A DNA stretch of 64,000 nt. Source: Neonectria sp. B-13 (taxonomy: Eukaryota > Ascomycota > Sordariomycetes > Hypocreales > Nectriaceae). A model generated the notes under the pieces. The model worked only from the letters and a program-made list of their open reading frames with translations, searched no databases and was not told where the DNA came from. Made by a program: the position numbers and the translations under genes. Below are positions 31,787 through 44,176 of this stretch, piece after piece. Every line of letters begins with the position of its first letter. Positions within the stretch are counted from its first letter, which is position 1. Where the stretch lies: contig NOKP01000019.1 in assembly GCA_002682825.1 (NCBI GenBank), positions 806,001 to 870,000 of the forward strand. Direction: 5' to 3'.

Positions 31787-33428
31787 TCAAAGGCCGTTAC
31801 TCTTGCATGTGAAGACTCCACCCACACCTCCAGCTTCAAATTGGTCGATAATACCCTGCACACTCACATAGGTGCCTAATGTAAGATATAAGAAGCCCGT
31901 GAGGATAATGACCACATTCAGAACAACAGACAGAGCGTCGAGGATGGGCTGTCTCTTCCTTCCGATTTTCAAATCGGCGTTTCGCATGCGGAAGTAGGCA
32001 AGACCCCAGAAGATGAACCCAAACCAGCAATTGAACAGTGAGGACATGACAGACAATACTAGAAAGACGTTAGCAGTGGGAATTGAATATCAGGGCGCTG
32101 CACACAACTTACATGACGAAAAGAAGGGAATGACTTCAGCGATAATGAAGGAAAAGATCCAACTCGTCATCAAGACAGCGCTCCACCAGAACCAGCCCTT
32201 TACCGTGTGCTCAGTGACGTGTCGTGAATCGTTAAACATGCGGAAAAAGATGAATCTGCTGGTGACGGAGGCATAAAGGCACCCAACAAAGATAATAGTC
32301 GGCACCATGAATGAGTACGAGACCTTCTTGTAGGTGTCGGTTAAAATGCCAAAGGCAGGGGCAACCATGTACTGGTTCCCGGTGTATGCGTAGATGACGG
32401 AGCCGACAACACTGAAGGTGATGATTTCAGCAATTGTGCATGCCCACAATGCTTTTGGGAAGTCACTAGAGAGAATTAGTCCTAGGTCAGACGCATAGTT
32501 TCGGTTTCAACTAGTAAGCTTACCGTGGGTCACGCATCTCAGCGATGAAGCTGGGGATCGTGGTTTGGCCGATGAACGTGTAGCTCATGTTCATGAACGC
32601 CGACATACCCGTCACCAGGGTTGTGGTTTTGGGAGTCCAGATTGAAATAATGGGCTCACCGGCCGAAGGATACCCAGCGGGTTTTCCCTGGGCACCAGCA
32701 AACGCCGTGGCCAAAAATACCGACAGGAAGGTAAAGAAGGCGGATCCAAAGCCCAGCTTCGACAGCATGTTGAATGTGCGCGGCAGTGAGCCTAGCCAGC
32801 TGATGATAGTGACGATGGCGGCAAAAGCGACGGTGCGACAGGCGTGGATCGTGTCGGCTTCTGTCATGGTGTTCATGTATATCGCGCCGACGAGCACGTG
32901 AAGTGCCTGGATAAAAGTGTTGTTGAGAACGAACATGATGGCCGTCCACCACCACGCCCACTTCTTGTTCCACCACAACATCTGGCCAACATCGCAAACG
33001 TCTCGAACTTCGGGATGGCGCAAGCAAAACTCCCACAGAACCAAGCTGGTATACAGGACGAGACCGGCGACCACTGCCGTAAGAATCAGCCCGGGGACGA
33101 GGCCGAGTAGGCTGTACGACCACGGGAAGCTCATAATGGAGAGCACAATGTACTCGCTGAACAGCAACCCGGCAGTCTTCTGCCAGGAGCATGTTCGGTA
33201 CTGGATGCCGTTGCCCTGCTCCGAGGCGAGCTGCTTGTCCACAATATCGATAGCGGTGGTGTCACCATCGTCGACGTCGGCAATCAAATGCTCCGCCACT
33301 GGCTCAATCCGTGGGCCAATGACGACCTTGTTGCCTCCGAACGCTGACGCAAGCCAAGGCGAGCGCTTAGGTGGCTCCGCGACCTCTGGATCGAGACCGG
33401 AGTCGGAGGTTTTGAGTTGTGACACCAT
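31787..33428 (-). CDS. AAAP-family amino acid transporter
   Basis: Three exons (33428-32524, 32465-32113, 32058-31787) with GT-AG introns of 58 and 54 bp give 509 aa. A hydrophilic N-terminus of about 95 residues precedes a series of roughly ten or eleven hydrophobic helices. The first is KTAGLLFSEYIVLSIMSFPWSYSLLG, the usual entry helix of fungal AAAP permeases related to the neutral amino acid permease Mtr. The middle segment SYTFIGQTTIPSFIAEMRDPRDFPKAL is the conserved family motif and is reconstructed exactly across the first intron. The protein should import amino acids at the plasma membrane or vacuole; specificity is not predictable. I chose the ATG at 33428 (accATGgtg) over an in-frame one six codons upstream because of its better context. 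Confidence 0.92.
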
Positions 33429-33586
33429 GGTAAGTTGTGACAACACTGATGAGTAGAAGAGTTTTCCCCACGTTCAACTATGATAGAAAGTCGTAGGCTT
33501 GCCTTCAAAGGGCGGAATGTGGAACGGGAGAGTAGAGGAAAGCAACGAAGCTGGTGTGAAGCCGCAAATTGACACGGGGAATTGAA

Positions 33587-33595
33587 CTTTATATA
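33587..33595 (-). promoter_or_regulatory. TATA-like element upstream of the amino acid transporter
   Basis: The minus strand reads TATATAAAG about 160 bp before the ATG. This distance allows for a 5' UTR. Confidence 0.4.
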
Positions 33596-33650
33596 TTCAG
33601 AGGGCGTCGTCGCCTATGATGTGCCCATTCCTGCTCCTCCCCCCACTTGG

Positions 33651-33686
33651 CCAAGCCAGCCAAGCCAGCCAAGACAGCCAAGACAT
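33651..33686. repeat. 9-bp tandem repeat, four copies
   Basis: Four consecutive 9-bp units lie here: CCAAGCCAG twice, then CCAAGACAG and CCAAGACAT. The array is 220-260 bp upstream of the amino acid transporter. It may be a simple minisatellite or a cluster of regulator sites; on the other strand each unit carries CTTGG. Confidence 0.8.
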
Positions 33687-36600
33687 CCAGACTGGGTAGG
33701 TTGCTTACATCCCCTGTGGTGGTTGCGCCGTTCAGGCATCGCCGACGGTCCGCGAGAATGCGCGGCTCCCCAATCAATCATGGGAGCGATCAACCGGCAA
33801 CTAATTCAAATGTGTACGAGCACGTCACCGGGGTCGAATGGTTCAAGAGGCTAGCAGAATGCAACATGTCGACTGGATCTTGGCAGCTGGGATGGCTGGC
33901 CAGCTCTTACGAATACTTCATGCTGCGATGGAGGTGGCATCGTCGATCTTGAGACTTAATTAGCCTAGCTGCAGATGGTGTGATCCATGCCAAGGAAATT
34001 CCCGAAGACTGCCCTGAACCAGTGGGAATAACGCAGGAGACGTGGCATCTAGTTTCCCATCCTCATATTGGAATACAATAGAAGATGATATCAACCGTCG
34101 CATGAAGGTCTTGAGGAGCTGGCGGACATGTTAATCATACATTCTCGACAGATGAGGGCCGTGATCGCCGCTTGCGAGGCTCGCCGCATCGAGTGAGGAG
34201 TGGCGCAAGGTGGGTTGCACCGGCCGGAAATAAGCTGCCAGGTTTGGGCAACGCAATCGGTGCCTCTGGTCACGCAATAGGTCATTTTCGACCTGCTTTC
34301 GTATCGGCACCAATGATGAACAGACGTGGATTGGAATCCACGCGGAGTCAACAGCCAACAGACTGAACTAGCAGTAATTAAGCTTGATTCTTTCGTAATA
34401 AGCTTAACTATACCTTGTTTTCTTTTGCCTCCCTGGGCGGTTTGACACTTGCCACCCACGCTGCCGCGCTGAAACTGGTGTCAGCATGACGTGCTTGGAA
34501 TAGGAATGCCCCAAGGGAGACTACTGGTGGCTCGCCTCGTCGGATCATTCAAAATTGCTCTCAGGATGCCATTGAACATTGGCCACATGTAATGACCTGG
34601 CCCCCATTCACTCGACTCAACGGATGCAGGCGGGCTTTCTTGGCTTGACAGAACATCGTGAACTAATTCCTGAACCTTCTTGAGTATTAATAGAGGCCTG
34701 TGCCTTTTATTTTACCAAATTACAGTGACCGGCAGTGCTCCCCGCGGCACTCGATCGGCATGCTAACCAGCCATTCATTACAAGGACTGGTGTCCCTCCA
34801 CTAGTCTACTCCCGAAGTTCCCGTGGCCACGACAAGCGGCCTGTGCCGGACTCAAAGTTGAGTTGAGTAAGTCGCCTATAAGCGTCAGTAGCAAGCGCCA
34901 TGTCAAAGGCAAATATATTGTACTTGAAACTAACCGGTGCAAGAGGGTGGCCACTTTAGTTTGCAAATTGATGGATCAACTTGCTGATCATCAAGTTGCG
35001 ATACCCTTGCATTCTGGAGTGCTTCTTTCTGTTTGGTTTATTGATATAGGTAGTTTTTCTATTATGTATACGGTCGGTTAATAACTACACCTAGCATTTC
35101 TCTGGCAGATTTCTGAAACTTGGAGGATATACTCTTTTTCCATGCTGCTAACAATTAAGAGGATGATGGTTGATGCAGGCCAGTCTTTCGATTCTGATTC
35201 AATTGCCGGAGTAGTCGCTATAGGAAACTCATTTGCACAACATCAATGCCCATTTGCATCTCGCCCGGATCACTACAGACCCCCTAGGTAGAAGAAGTAT
35301 TGGCCAGGCTGTCTGCTAAAGACTCCAAACTGAACCCGCCTCACCACCACTCCCCTCATGAGAGATGCGGTTGTCGTTCAAAGCCAAGCCTTGGCTTTGT
35401 GAGGCTCAAAGTCTGGGCAAAGACTTGGCGTCTTGGCCTCCAGGGCAAATGCAACATCCTCACGCAGGTACGGCACCCATGGCTCCATCACATGTCAAGG
35501 TATCCCCGATATTTAATAAGTCCGTGAATTCAATTACAAGGTATGATTGAACCCCGGAGAATCCATCCAGATACTCATTTGGGCCACTGCACCCGTACAT
35601 CACAGACATAGGAGATGAGAGCAACCCACGTGCTTTACGGCTCCGGTTTCGATGACTTGCAAATGTACATAATACTAAGAAGGGCAGCTCCAGTCACACC
35701 TGTCGTAATAGCCCTCATAAGGAAGTGGATATAGATAACACGGATATTGTGAATGAGCATGCTCACATTTATATTTTGCCAATGTTAATTACTTTACAAA
35801 ATCCAAACCAAAATAAAACACAGACAAAGTACTACCAATCACCTAGCTAATAACATACATATCCCTTATTGCTTTAGTATTAAATTTGGTAGATCAAACA
35901 AATCCTCACCAGCATCATCCCTAACTCCATAGGATTTCCCAGTGAACATCCAGCCGGGAAGTCCTAAAGACTTCCGGCCAGGTATTCCAGGGCCTTTCTG
36001 TAACAATTGCCCTAGGAAGAAAAAAAAAGAAGAGCACTGCCCTTAGTGCTTGAGCGATCCAGGATATATAACGAAAGAGATAAGGTAAAGACAGAAGTTT
36101 CACTATCAAAATCCTAAGGTAGTTATAGCAATTAAAGCAAACATAAATACCCTATTGCCGTAGAACTTCCGTCCTGTTTTCTTCTGTCACACAGGCAACT
36201 TTGCCCAGCCTCATTTGTTCTTCTGCTCCATCCAGGTCAGGTTGGTATCACTGAGTCGTCGATGATCTCGGAGGAGCTCAGGCGTTCCCCTCGGTGAGGT
36301 TGGTGTCATAGCGGTCCTACACGTAGTTGCCCGCGGTAGCAATGGAAATTTCCTGCGTGGTAGGATTACCGCCCTCGTCGGACGGGCTGGAGGCTGGTCC
36401 AAGGAGATGTCATCGCGAAGTTGTGCGGCAAGAAACGAATTGCGGTGATCAATGTTCGGAGCTTCTTCCACCAATCCCTGATATGGCGGAAGCATCGTGA
36501 TCGATTAACAGTGGTTAGCCACCGTGGGATGGAATAATCCAAGGTTGCCCTAATGAGATTCCGCAACTCTCCAGCCTATGTGCAACTATTTATGGACCGT

Positions 36601-37086
36601 ATACTATGGCCATATTCGAAGTTTGTATGGGCTTTCAATGATAACACTGTACACTGCACTTCTACAGAAGATAACTTCAAGAACAATGCATACTATGGGA
36701 GATTGTTCCGAGCAACATTCAGAGCATACAGAGTCACGTTTAAACCCTTCTCGTAGGCTCATTCACTTATGCTCGTAGAAAGATGGCTTGTAACTACTAA
36801 AATATCACACTACTCTAGCGAGCACTCCACAAAAAGTAAAATAACATGTCTCAACTATGATGTGTAGATACTATCCACCTCTTATCACCAGTGACCTTTG
36901 GAAGTATTGCCGTGGAGTATAAGAGCCCGAGTTCATTTAAGGAACATCGCATATAATATAGGGCTGGAGATTGACAAGCCGATCTCAACGGTGTAAATCT
37001 CGTTTCCTCTTGAGTCTGTACGAGTTCTGTGTTTCAAGACATACTCTATGTTTTCCCATTGCCAGCGAAGAAACTCTCATACACAA
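33687..37086. other. Long gene-free region
   Basis: No frame exceeds about 120 codons and none has a recognised domain. Strong AT richness is visible at 35700-35900. A perfect short inverted repeat lies at 35379-35399. A purine-rich run is at about 36018-36032. I found no transposase, reverse transcriptase motif, tRNA or long terminal repeat, so the origin of the stretch stays open. Confidence 0.55.
35379..35399. repeat. Perfect 10-bp inverted repeat with 1-nt centre
   Basis: The arms CAAAGCCAAG (35379-35388) and CTTGGCTTTG (35390-35399) are exact reverse complements separated by one base. No gene is near. It may be a protein-binding palindrome or chance. Confidence 0.7.
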
Positions 37087-38562
37087 CTAGCATCGCTGAA
37101 ATGTACAGCCACTTGGGTAAATATGTGTATCTTTGGTGGAAACATGAATCCAGTATCCTTCTCGTAGACAGTCCACTCTAGTCCCCATTTCTAGTGCTCC
37201 ATAGGATGCCCTCATTGTTTCATCGCCACCCTCGGGCGATATGTCCCTTGGGATCTCCCTCCAGCACCTCAGGCCGCCGATATCCGCGCCTTGGGGCTTC
37301 GTCTTGCCTCTGCCTTGTTCCTCAACGAGATGGATGACAATTGACTCATACCAGTCCCAGCTTGGGCAAGATATGGTGACTTCTGTGCTTCGCGGCACGA
37401 TCCGATCAAGGATACAATCTATGGCGGGAAGACAGTGGCCTTGCAGCCTGTCGGCAAGCTCAGTCTTACTCCTATACGGGAACATAAGTCCAGTGACATG
37501 GTCAATTTGATTATAGAACAGAGTTTTGAAGGAGATGCGCAGGTAGGTAAGTGACGTGAATATGGGTGATGGGTAAGGTGAATGCTGGGCGAAAGACTGG
37601 CGATTGCTGAAACCCAGAACGAGAGGCAATTGTTTTGGGTCCCATAAAATTTCCAGTGAAGCAAACTCGGAAATTCTCCGCTGGGACATGATGTTCTGGA
37701 AGCTGCGGATAAGGACGGGTGATGAGATGTGAATGGTATTAGTGCCGTATAGAATACGAATACCCTCTGTATAACTGTCGTTCCAACACGTCAGTCCTGA
37801 CTCGTTAGGTCATATAGAAGTACCCCGCTCAATATTGTAACGTATGAAGTAATGAGAAATCTCTTCAAGAACTCACGCATTTCGGCAAGATAACAACCAC
37901 CCCATAACGCCAATCTGGCATTTTTTCGGCCACTCACCGGGCCACTCATTGCATGACCCAGATCCTATAAGACAAAGGTCGCCATGTGGCTCACGAAATT
38001 GTCCCCAGGGTTGATTACGCCTCCTACCCAACGGTAAACGCGTTCCCTGAGGCGAATATCGGTGGCACACACAGCTGAACCACCTCCACCTCATCCCATC
38101 CATTCGGGAACCATCGGGTAGGCTTTCTGACTGTATTTTGGCATGGGTCGGCTGCAATAGAGTTGGCTCCATGGGGAGAGTGTATGGGCGTCGAAACCGC
38201 AAGTCCATATGGATTGTTTGCTCGCCAAAGGCTAAGGTCTGAATATGGCGTCGGACCTTGGGAGGAAGCCGGCTGAAGAACAGATCCCCCTTCGCTTTAG
38301 GAGAGTCCCAAGAAGAGGCGCGTGAGGGAGGCCGTGTAAGAGGGTGGCGAGATACATTCCCTGTACACTCGAGGAATAGTTGTTGTAAGGCATCGTCACG
38401 TCGTCTTCCATCGCGATGGGCTCGGCGGCGTCGAAATACTTGGCGTAGAGTCGTACAAAGGATGATGCGTAACCAGATAAAAGTGATCAAGGAGACGAAG
38501 CGGTCGCAGAATTCTCGACATACGAAGATAAGAAACGTGCCTGGGGTCAGGCTTATTTTCAT
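37087..38562 (-). CDS. DUF7730-like fungal protein
   Basis: Two exons, 38562-37877 and 37774-37087, joined across a 102-bp GT-AG intron, giving 457 aa. After a hydrophobic N-terminal stretch and a basic linker (FRRRRAHRDGRRR), the segment FFSRLPPKVRRHIQTLAFGEQTIHMDL is followed by LLSCRNAYTEGIRILYGTNTIHIS, which spans the splice junction. This pairing, an F-box-like 'LPxEVRxxI' helix followed by 'CRxxYxEaxxiLY..N.f.', is the hallmark of the large DUF7730/2EXR-type fungal family. The family's biochemical role is unknown. The C-terminal third is less conserved in appearance. The hydrophobic segment at residues 5-40 could be a membrane anchor. Confidence 0.75.
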
Positions 38563-39238
38563 GGTGAGAGGGTTTTGGGAGAACGGGAAGCGGGTACGGA
38601 GTGGGACTAGGCAACATGGCGAATGTATTTATGGTTGGGCGCAGTCAGCACGACCTCCAAACATATGACATGGCAGTGCCGTCACTAACCACGGCACGTT
38701 TGTGACGTGGGCGGCTAAATTGGGATTGCATACCATGAGTAAGCTCAAGGTGGAACTTGGGGGATCAATTGACAAGGGCAAAGGGACTTGTTATACGAGA
38801 AGATGAGCTCTCTTGCATTTCGTTGCTGATTCCAATGCGGGGACGAGGAATCTGGATTTAAGGCCGTGGTGGCTATGGGTGTTGTAAGGCTCCCTCCAAA
38901 TTCTTACGAGACTCAAACTGGCATCTACAAGCAAATCCTGCATGCGTGATTCCAGGTTCAGGGGGCCACGACAAGTTTCCTCTATTGCGCAGGCTTACGA
39001 AGCTTACACGCTTGCCCCGGTAATAGTAGCCCACTCCATGCCTGCGGCGTTCATTAGTCTGAAGGCTGACACAGGTCAGACGGATCAGGTTTCCACAGTC
39101 AAATCGCACCAGAAATCTCTCAAGGAGATATAATATTCCACCCCGGACCAAAAAGTAAGACGGCGTTTCGCCAAGTATTTGCAATTTTCTTCTAGCTCCT
39201 CATAGTAACACAACCTGCTCGTAATCACTACTCTGATA
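38563..39238. other. Divergent intergenic region
   Basis: It separates the minus-strand DUF7730-like gene from the plus-strand dehydrogenase and should hold both promoters. No other feature is seen. Confidence 0.6.
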
Positions 39239-40204
39239 ATGGACGCCTGGAGGACCCGCGACATTGCTGCCGCTGTGCTCTTAACAGCCGGACTCCTTAC
39301 TATCATTAATCTTCTCGTCAAAGCTGCAAGCTTCCTCTTCATCTATCTTGGCCCGTCCAAGCTCTCCCGTTATCGTCATACAACGGCTGGAAAGCCCGCC
39401 TGGGCTCTCGTCACCGGTTCCACAGCCGGTATCGGCAAGGCTTTCGCATACGAGCTCGCCTTTCGCGGCTTCAATGTGGTTATACACGGCCGCAGCTCCG
39501 CAAAGCTAGCGAAGGAGCTTGAGGAGCTCGTTGCAGCATTCCCGGAACGCTCCTTCAAGGCAGTCGTCTCCGACGCGTCACAGTGCACAACAAACGTCGA
39601 TTTCATGGACGAACTTGTTGTCGAGCTGCAAGGACTGAACCTAACCGTGCTGATCAACAACGCCGGTGGTGGGCCTGTTCCTAGCTTTAGCATGCTATCC
39701 GACTACACGGAACGAGAGGTCATCCATAACGTACACCTTAACGCCATGTTCCCGGTGCTGCTGACCTCGAAATTACTCCCAATGTTGGTGGGCAACGCAC
39801 CGAGCCTAGTCATAAATATGGGCTCAATGACGGATAACGGCCTGCCGCTAATGTCCTTCTACAACGCAAGCAAGGCTTTTGTCAGCATGCTGGCTCAGAC
39901 CTTAGCACGCGACATGGTGCTAGAGGGCCATGCAGTTGAGGTTATGTGCTTGCGTACGGGAGGCGTCACAGGCACGACCCATGTTCAGGTGAAGCCAAAT
40001 CTCTTCTATCCGGATTGTATGACATTCGCGAGGGCTGCTCTGGCAAGGGTAGGGTGTGGGCGGGCTGTTGTGGTTGCATATTTTCCCCACGCGGTGCAGC
40101 AGCTGATGGCTGATATGCTGCCCTCGATAGTGCAGGAAAGAGTATTTATCAATGTTATGAAGAGACGGAGGGAAGACGAAGAAAAGCGGACGAAGAAGAA
40201 TTAA
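39239..40204 (+). CDS. Membrane-anchored short-chain dehydrogenase (HSD17B12/ketoacyl reductase-like)
   Basis: Single exon, 321 aa. The N-terminus has one strongly hydrophobic helix (residues 9-40), followed by WALVTGSTAGIGKAFA (cofactor loop), VSDAS, INNAGG, the catalytic serine in VINMGSMTDN and YNASK. The anchor plus a 20-residue lead-in to the Rossmann fold and the basic C-terminus (KRRREDEEKRTKKN, resembling an ER retention signal) fit the hydroxysteroid dehydrogenase 12 / very-long-chain 3-ketoacyl reductase group of the endoplasmic reticulum. Housekeeping members are usually a little longer, so this may be a paralogue with another substrate. The full catalytic set is present. Confidence 0.85.
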   Translation: MDAWRTRDIAAAVLLTAGLLTIINLLVKAASFLFIYLGPSKLSRYRHTTAGKPAWALVTGSTAGIGKAFAYELAFRGFNVVIHGRSSAKLAKELEELVAAFPERSFKAVVSDASQCTTNVDFMDELVVELQGLNLTVLINNAGGGPVPSFSMLSDYTEREVIHNVHLNAMFPVLLTSKLLPMLVGNAPSLVINMGSMTDNGLPLMSFYNASKAFVSMLAQTLARDMVLEGHAVEVMCLRTGGVTGTTHVQVKPNLFYPDCMTFARAALARVGCGRAVVVAYFPHAVQQLMADMLPSIVQERVFINVMKRRREDEEKRTKKN

Positions 40205-40480
40205 ATTGTGCGAGGGTTTTTTTAATTACCTTCGGTTGACGGTAGATTTCACAAGTTTAATGGCCAACTAAGGGAATTCAGATTAAGATGAAAGACCATA
40301 TAAACATAGTGTCTTGAATACCTTACATTAGATTGGCTTCCACGATACATTGTTCCGTCTACAATCCTAGTTGTACATAAGATCCGACACAAACAAGGTC
40401 ATCCAAATAAGTCATTCAGACGTTCAATTTGGTAATCCGGAGTCAAGTCAAGCTACTCCTGACACGCAAGGAAAGTTCAG

Positions 40481-42404
40481 TCACAAGATATCCTCTTCCA
40501 CAACCTTGACCTCTACCTTCATTCCCCAGCCATCCTCTCCTCCTATCCAGTTCTTCTTCTTTCCGACCTTCTCCACGATTTTCACATGGTCTCTCAAGGC
40601 TTTCTTCAACTTCGCAGGGTCATCTTTCATCTTCTGCACCGAGATTACCAGCCGTACCCCTTCCCTCTTCTTCTTGCGCCCCAGATCCCAAGCCCATTCG
40701 GACGAAAGGACGACTCGGGGTTTACTCTCTTCAATTTCCCCTGCGGGGTAGAGGCGGCTGATCAGGTATCCAACCCTGCCAAGGTACGCAGTCCACCAAA
40801 CTTCCTCTGGCGTGATGACACGACGGAGTGCCTCCATGAACTGAACCTCGCGCGGGGGCAGCTCGCCCATATACCGCGACTCCAGCATGAGGGCAAGTCT
40901 GGCTCTGTCCTCATGCGACACCCCGCGCGTCGCAGCGAGGAACCCGGCACTGGTGCTGTACAGGGCCGACGTCGAGGCCAGCTCCTTGTCCATCATGGTG
41001 TGGACGTACAGGACGTTGGCAAACGCCCGTACCACGTGCGGACTGATTCCATCGGGGAACCTGCGGGAACCGTTCCTTGAGGGCCCGGGAAAGGAGGATG
41101 CGAGAAGGTTGTAAATGGCCTGGGCTGACTTGGGCGCAAAACGCTGGGTTGAGACCTCGAGCGGGTCTTGTGCTCGGATACTTGGCGCGAGTTCTCTGAA
41201 GAGCAGTCCTTCTCGTACACCTCCTTGGCAGAAGTGCGCAACTCGGATTCCATGCGGGATTGCCTGGGATAGCACGTTAACCAGAAACGCAACGGCCGGG
41301 ACTTGTTGCCTCCGCCGATCGGAAACGCGGAAGACGGAACTGGCGGTCCGAGCAACCTCTTCCATGGCTTTGGTGTTCTCAAATCTCTCTCTCCCAACAG
41401 TATATCCGTTGATAATGGATATTGGATGGGGTTTCTTCCCGACTTGGCTCATGTACAGTAGCAGATAGCCCCAGCCTCTGTACCCCCCTCCCGAGAGATA
41501 CAGCGGGAATCCGCCTTCCATCTTCGCCTGCGATACCAAGCTCTCGGGGACTCCGATCTTTTCGTAGGCGTCTTTGAAGTTCTCAACCATCTCCTTGCGC
41601 AACTTGGCCAGTCCCTTCTCTGCCTCTTCCTTGGATTTGCCCTTTTTCAGTCCCTCCAGAATTTTGGTCAATGCAGCCGCCCCGTACGGGAAGCTGATCG
41701 ATCCCTTGTCGCTGATGCGGACATTTCCACCTTGGGATATGATCCAGGTAATCTGAGTGCTTCCACCACCAAGGTCCATCATGAGGCCCTTGATGTCGGA
41801 GAAGCCGCTCGCAACTCCTAAAGCGCCGACACGTCCTTCGTCTTCTTTAGGGAGCATATCGACTTGGAGTCCAGTAGCTGATTTGATTTGTTTTAGAAAT
41901 TCAGTGGAGTTCAGTGCGGCGCGCGTCGCTTCGGTGGCGACAATGTGAATATGGGCTTCAGGAACCTTAAGGTCGACACAGACAATCCTGAAACGATTCA
42001 GAGCGGCAATGACTTCGTCAATGGTATCTTGGGGGATAGGAATTTTATCCCCGGTCTCTGGATCGAATTGCGCATCGTAGAGTGAAATGTCGACACGATA
42101 AACGTGGAGTGTTGGGAGAATGCGAGAGAGTGGCGGGGATAAGTCTGTGACTGAGAAGCGGATCCCATTGCTAAGAATATGGTCGTCAGCCAGGGGGTCG
42201 ACAACTTCATTCCGTGACAAAACCATTAAGCAAGCCACCCGACTATTCAATATTAAAATAGAAAGTTGCTTGCCTTCCCATGTCAACCACACCCCTTAAG
42301 TAGCTAGCCTCCGATGCTTGAGGTTCATTTTGAGGCTCAGCTTTGGAATAGCAAGGCGAGCTCGATTCGTCGAGAATGTCAAAGTCGGAGTCGGAGGGGT
42401 CCAT
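40481..42404 (-). CDS. RTG2-like: Rtg2-like Ppx/GppA phosphatase family protein
   Basis: Two exons: 42404-42274 and 42170-40481, 606 aa. The 103-bp intron starts with GC instead of GT (AG|GCAAGC ... CTTAG). Only this junction restores the family's VDMGSNGIRFS phosphate-binding motif, and no GT lies at that point. Further family motifs are ATEATRAA near residue 120 and MMDLGGGSTQ near 170, both part of the ASKHA nucleotide-binding fold. The C-terminal half is the long HD-like region of fungal Rtg2 homologues. In yeast, Rtg2 senses mitochondrial dysfunction and ATP and releases Rtg1/3 for retrograde signalling; filamentous homologues are less studied. It is a conserved gene, so this stretch is not purely accessory. 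Confidence 0.9.
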
Positions 42405-44176
42405 GGCTAACTCGAGATGTTGTCTACAGTAGAAAGTTTGACAACTGGACAGGGGTGTCAGTTATTATACAAGCGAGGATGACCAGCAATACATTCGCGG
42501 CCGCAGAAGCTTACCTGAAAGGGACGGCAAAGGGTAGCTAGTTGGACTGTAAATGTTGTCTGCAAAAGATTTCACCTCGAATGCTTCGTAATTAGAGGAG
42601 TGGAACCAGCTTCGTATTATTAGCGATCGAAAAATGGTACTTTATAGAAAGCTGAAATAAGTCTACTTAACACCTTGACACGTAAAGCTAAACCCTAGTT
42701 AATGGGTGCCTCCAGTCTAGTAACGCGATTAGCTCGATTGCCGAGGACGGGTTGGACGGATGGGATGTGTTAGCATGTCCGAAGGACAGCGCTAATAATC
42801 GATTCCAAAAGCCTCATCCGCAAGTAGCCAATGGACGCGGTTTGTTCTGCATTCAGCTCCCAATGCACCGTTTTGAGTGATTGGCCCGCGTGAGACAAGC
42901 TCTACGTCATGCGGGGATCAGAACCCTCCTCGAGCTTGCCACATGATAAAAAGCTTTGAGGACAGTGTGAGTTTGTACTTAGTGGAACGGACGGCACGTC
43001 CCAAACCAACCGGAAGTGCAGCAGGTGTTGTGCTACAATGGTTTCTGTGATGCGGTTCCGTCCAATGCATTAACTCTATAATGTGGCTGCTGTAACGATT
43101 ACGTTGCTGCTCGTAATAATGGAAGTCGCTCGGCAAGGGAGCGTGAATGGTGAGACCGAATGCGCGACAGAATGTTTTCAGCCTCGACTAGTCCACAATA
43201 ATATGTGAGCGAAATTTCGCACTTGGTATGGGTTGCCGTTCCACATTCGTGTATCAGTCTGTTGAGCTCTAATTGCGCCAGGCAAATAGCTGCGACGCTA
43301 ACAAATAATTACGCAAGCACCGTCTCATAGTCTCTGGGAGTGGGGCTGGACACATGGGAAAGACGCTTTAATCAATCTGCCTTCACAGTGTAGCTTTAGA
43401 ACTGTTGCATTCATCACATGTTGCATCAACGTTCGCTTAAATCCGGACATGGCGTTTATTACCTTTCTTAGCATTATCAGCCTCACACAAGCTGAGTCTA
43501 TGGTAGGTCATCGCGGCCTGTATGGGTTGTATTTGCGGGGGAACACGTCAGGACTGATCATCTGTTTGTCATGGAGATTGAGGCTGCAACATCACCAAGC
43601 TTGCGACTGGTGGCATTGCTGCCCGCGCGTGGCTTGCTTGGGGCTATAGACAGACCACTGCACCAGACATTTCACTTGCTCAGAGTATTTGATACGGAGT
43701 AGGCAGTCGCGGCCCATAATCTCAGAACCCACGGGACCTTCTTGACCAGTCGGCCTCATTATCATTCCTCCGAAAATTACCACCAGATCCTCATGCTCTG
43801 CATGTTCCCCGTAAAAAAGGCTGGACGGCGTTTCGAGTTAGGAGATCTTGCAATCGATATTTGGAAAGTGTACAACTGCCCTATTAGTCACTCCACATAC
43901 GCCACAGCCGGGTCTAGATGCCATGTCCAGGTGCATCCCAGAGGTGTGTCGAGTCTAGCTATGCTAAGTCCGGGTCTACACTGCCGAGGGGTACATTATA
44001 GCCTGAGGTACTAACTACACACAATGTAGATCCACCAACAAACCTTTATGTGCCAAAGCTGCCCGATTGATCTATCTCTATTCCCTAATTCCAAGATCGC
44101 CGGACGTCCGTGAAGATTGGTTCACGGTGCTCCCAGCCTCTTCTACACACTTACACTAACCGACCATACTTACAAC
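42405..44176. other. Intergenic, no certain gene
   Basis: The promoter of the Rtg2-like gene lies at the left edge. A plus-strand frame at 43449 (MAFITFLSIISLTQAES) looks like a signal peptide. With a possible GTAGGT donor at about 43503 it could lead into a second exon, but I cannot complete a convincing gene. The last 60 bases are the likely leader of the ABC transporter. Confidence 0.5.

Noticed and set aside
43449..43780. Possible small secreted protein with an intron
   Set aside because: A signal-like start and a donor exist, but the acceptor and frame of the second exon cannot be fixed and no cysteine pattern or family is seen.
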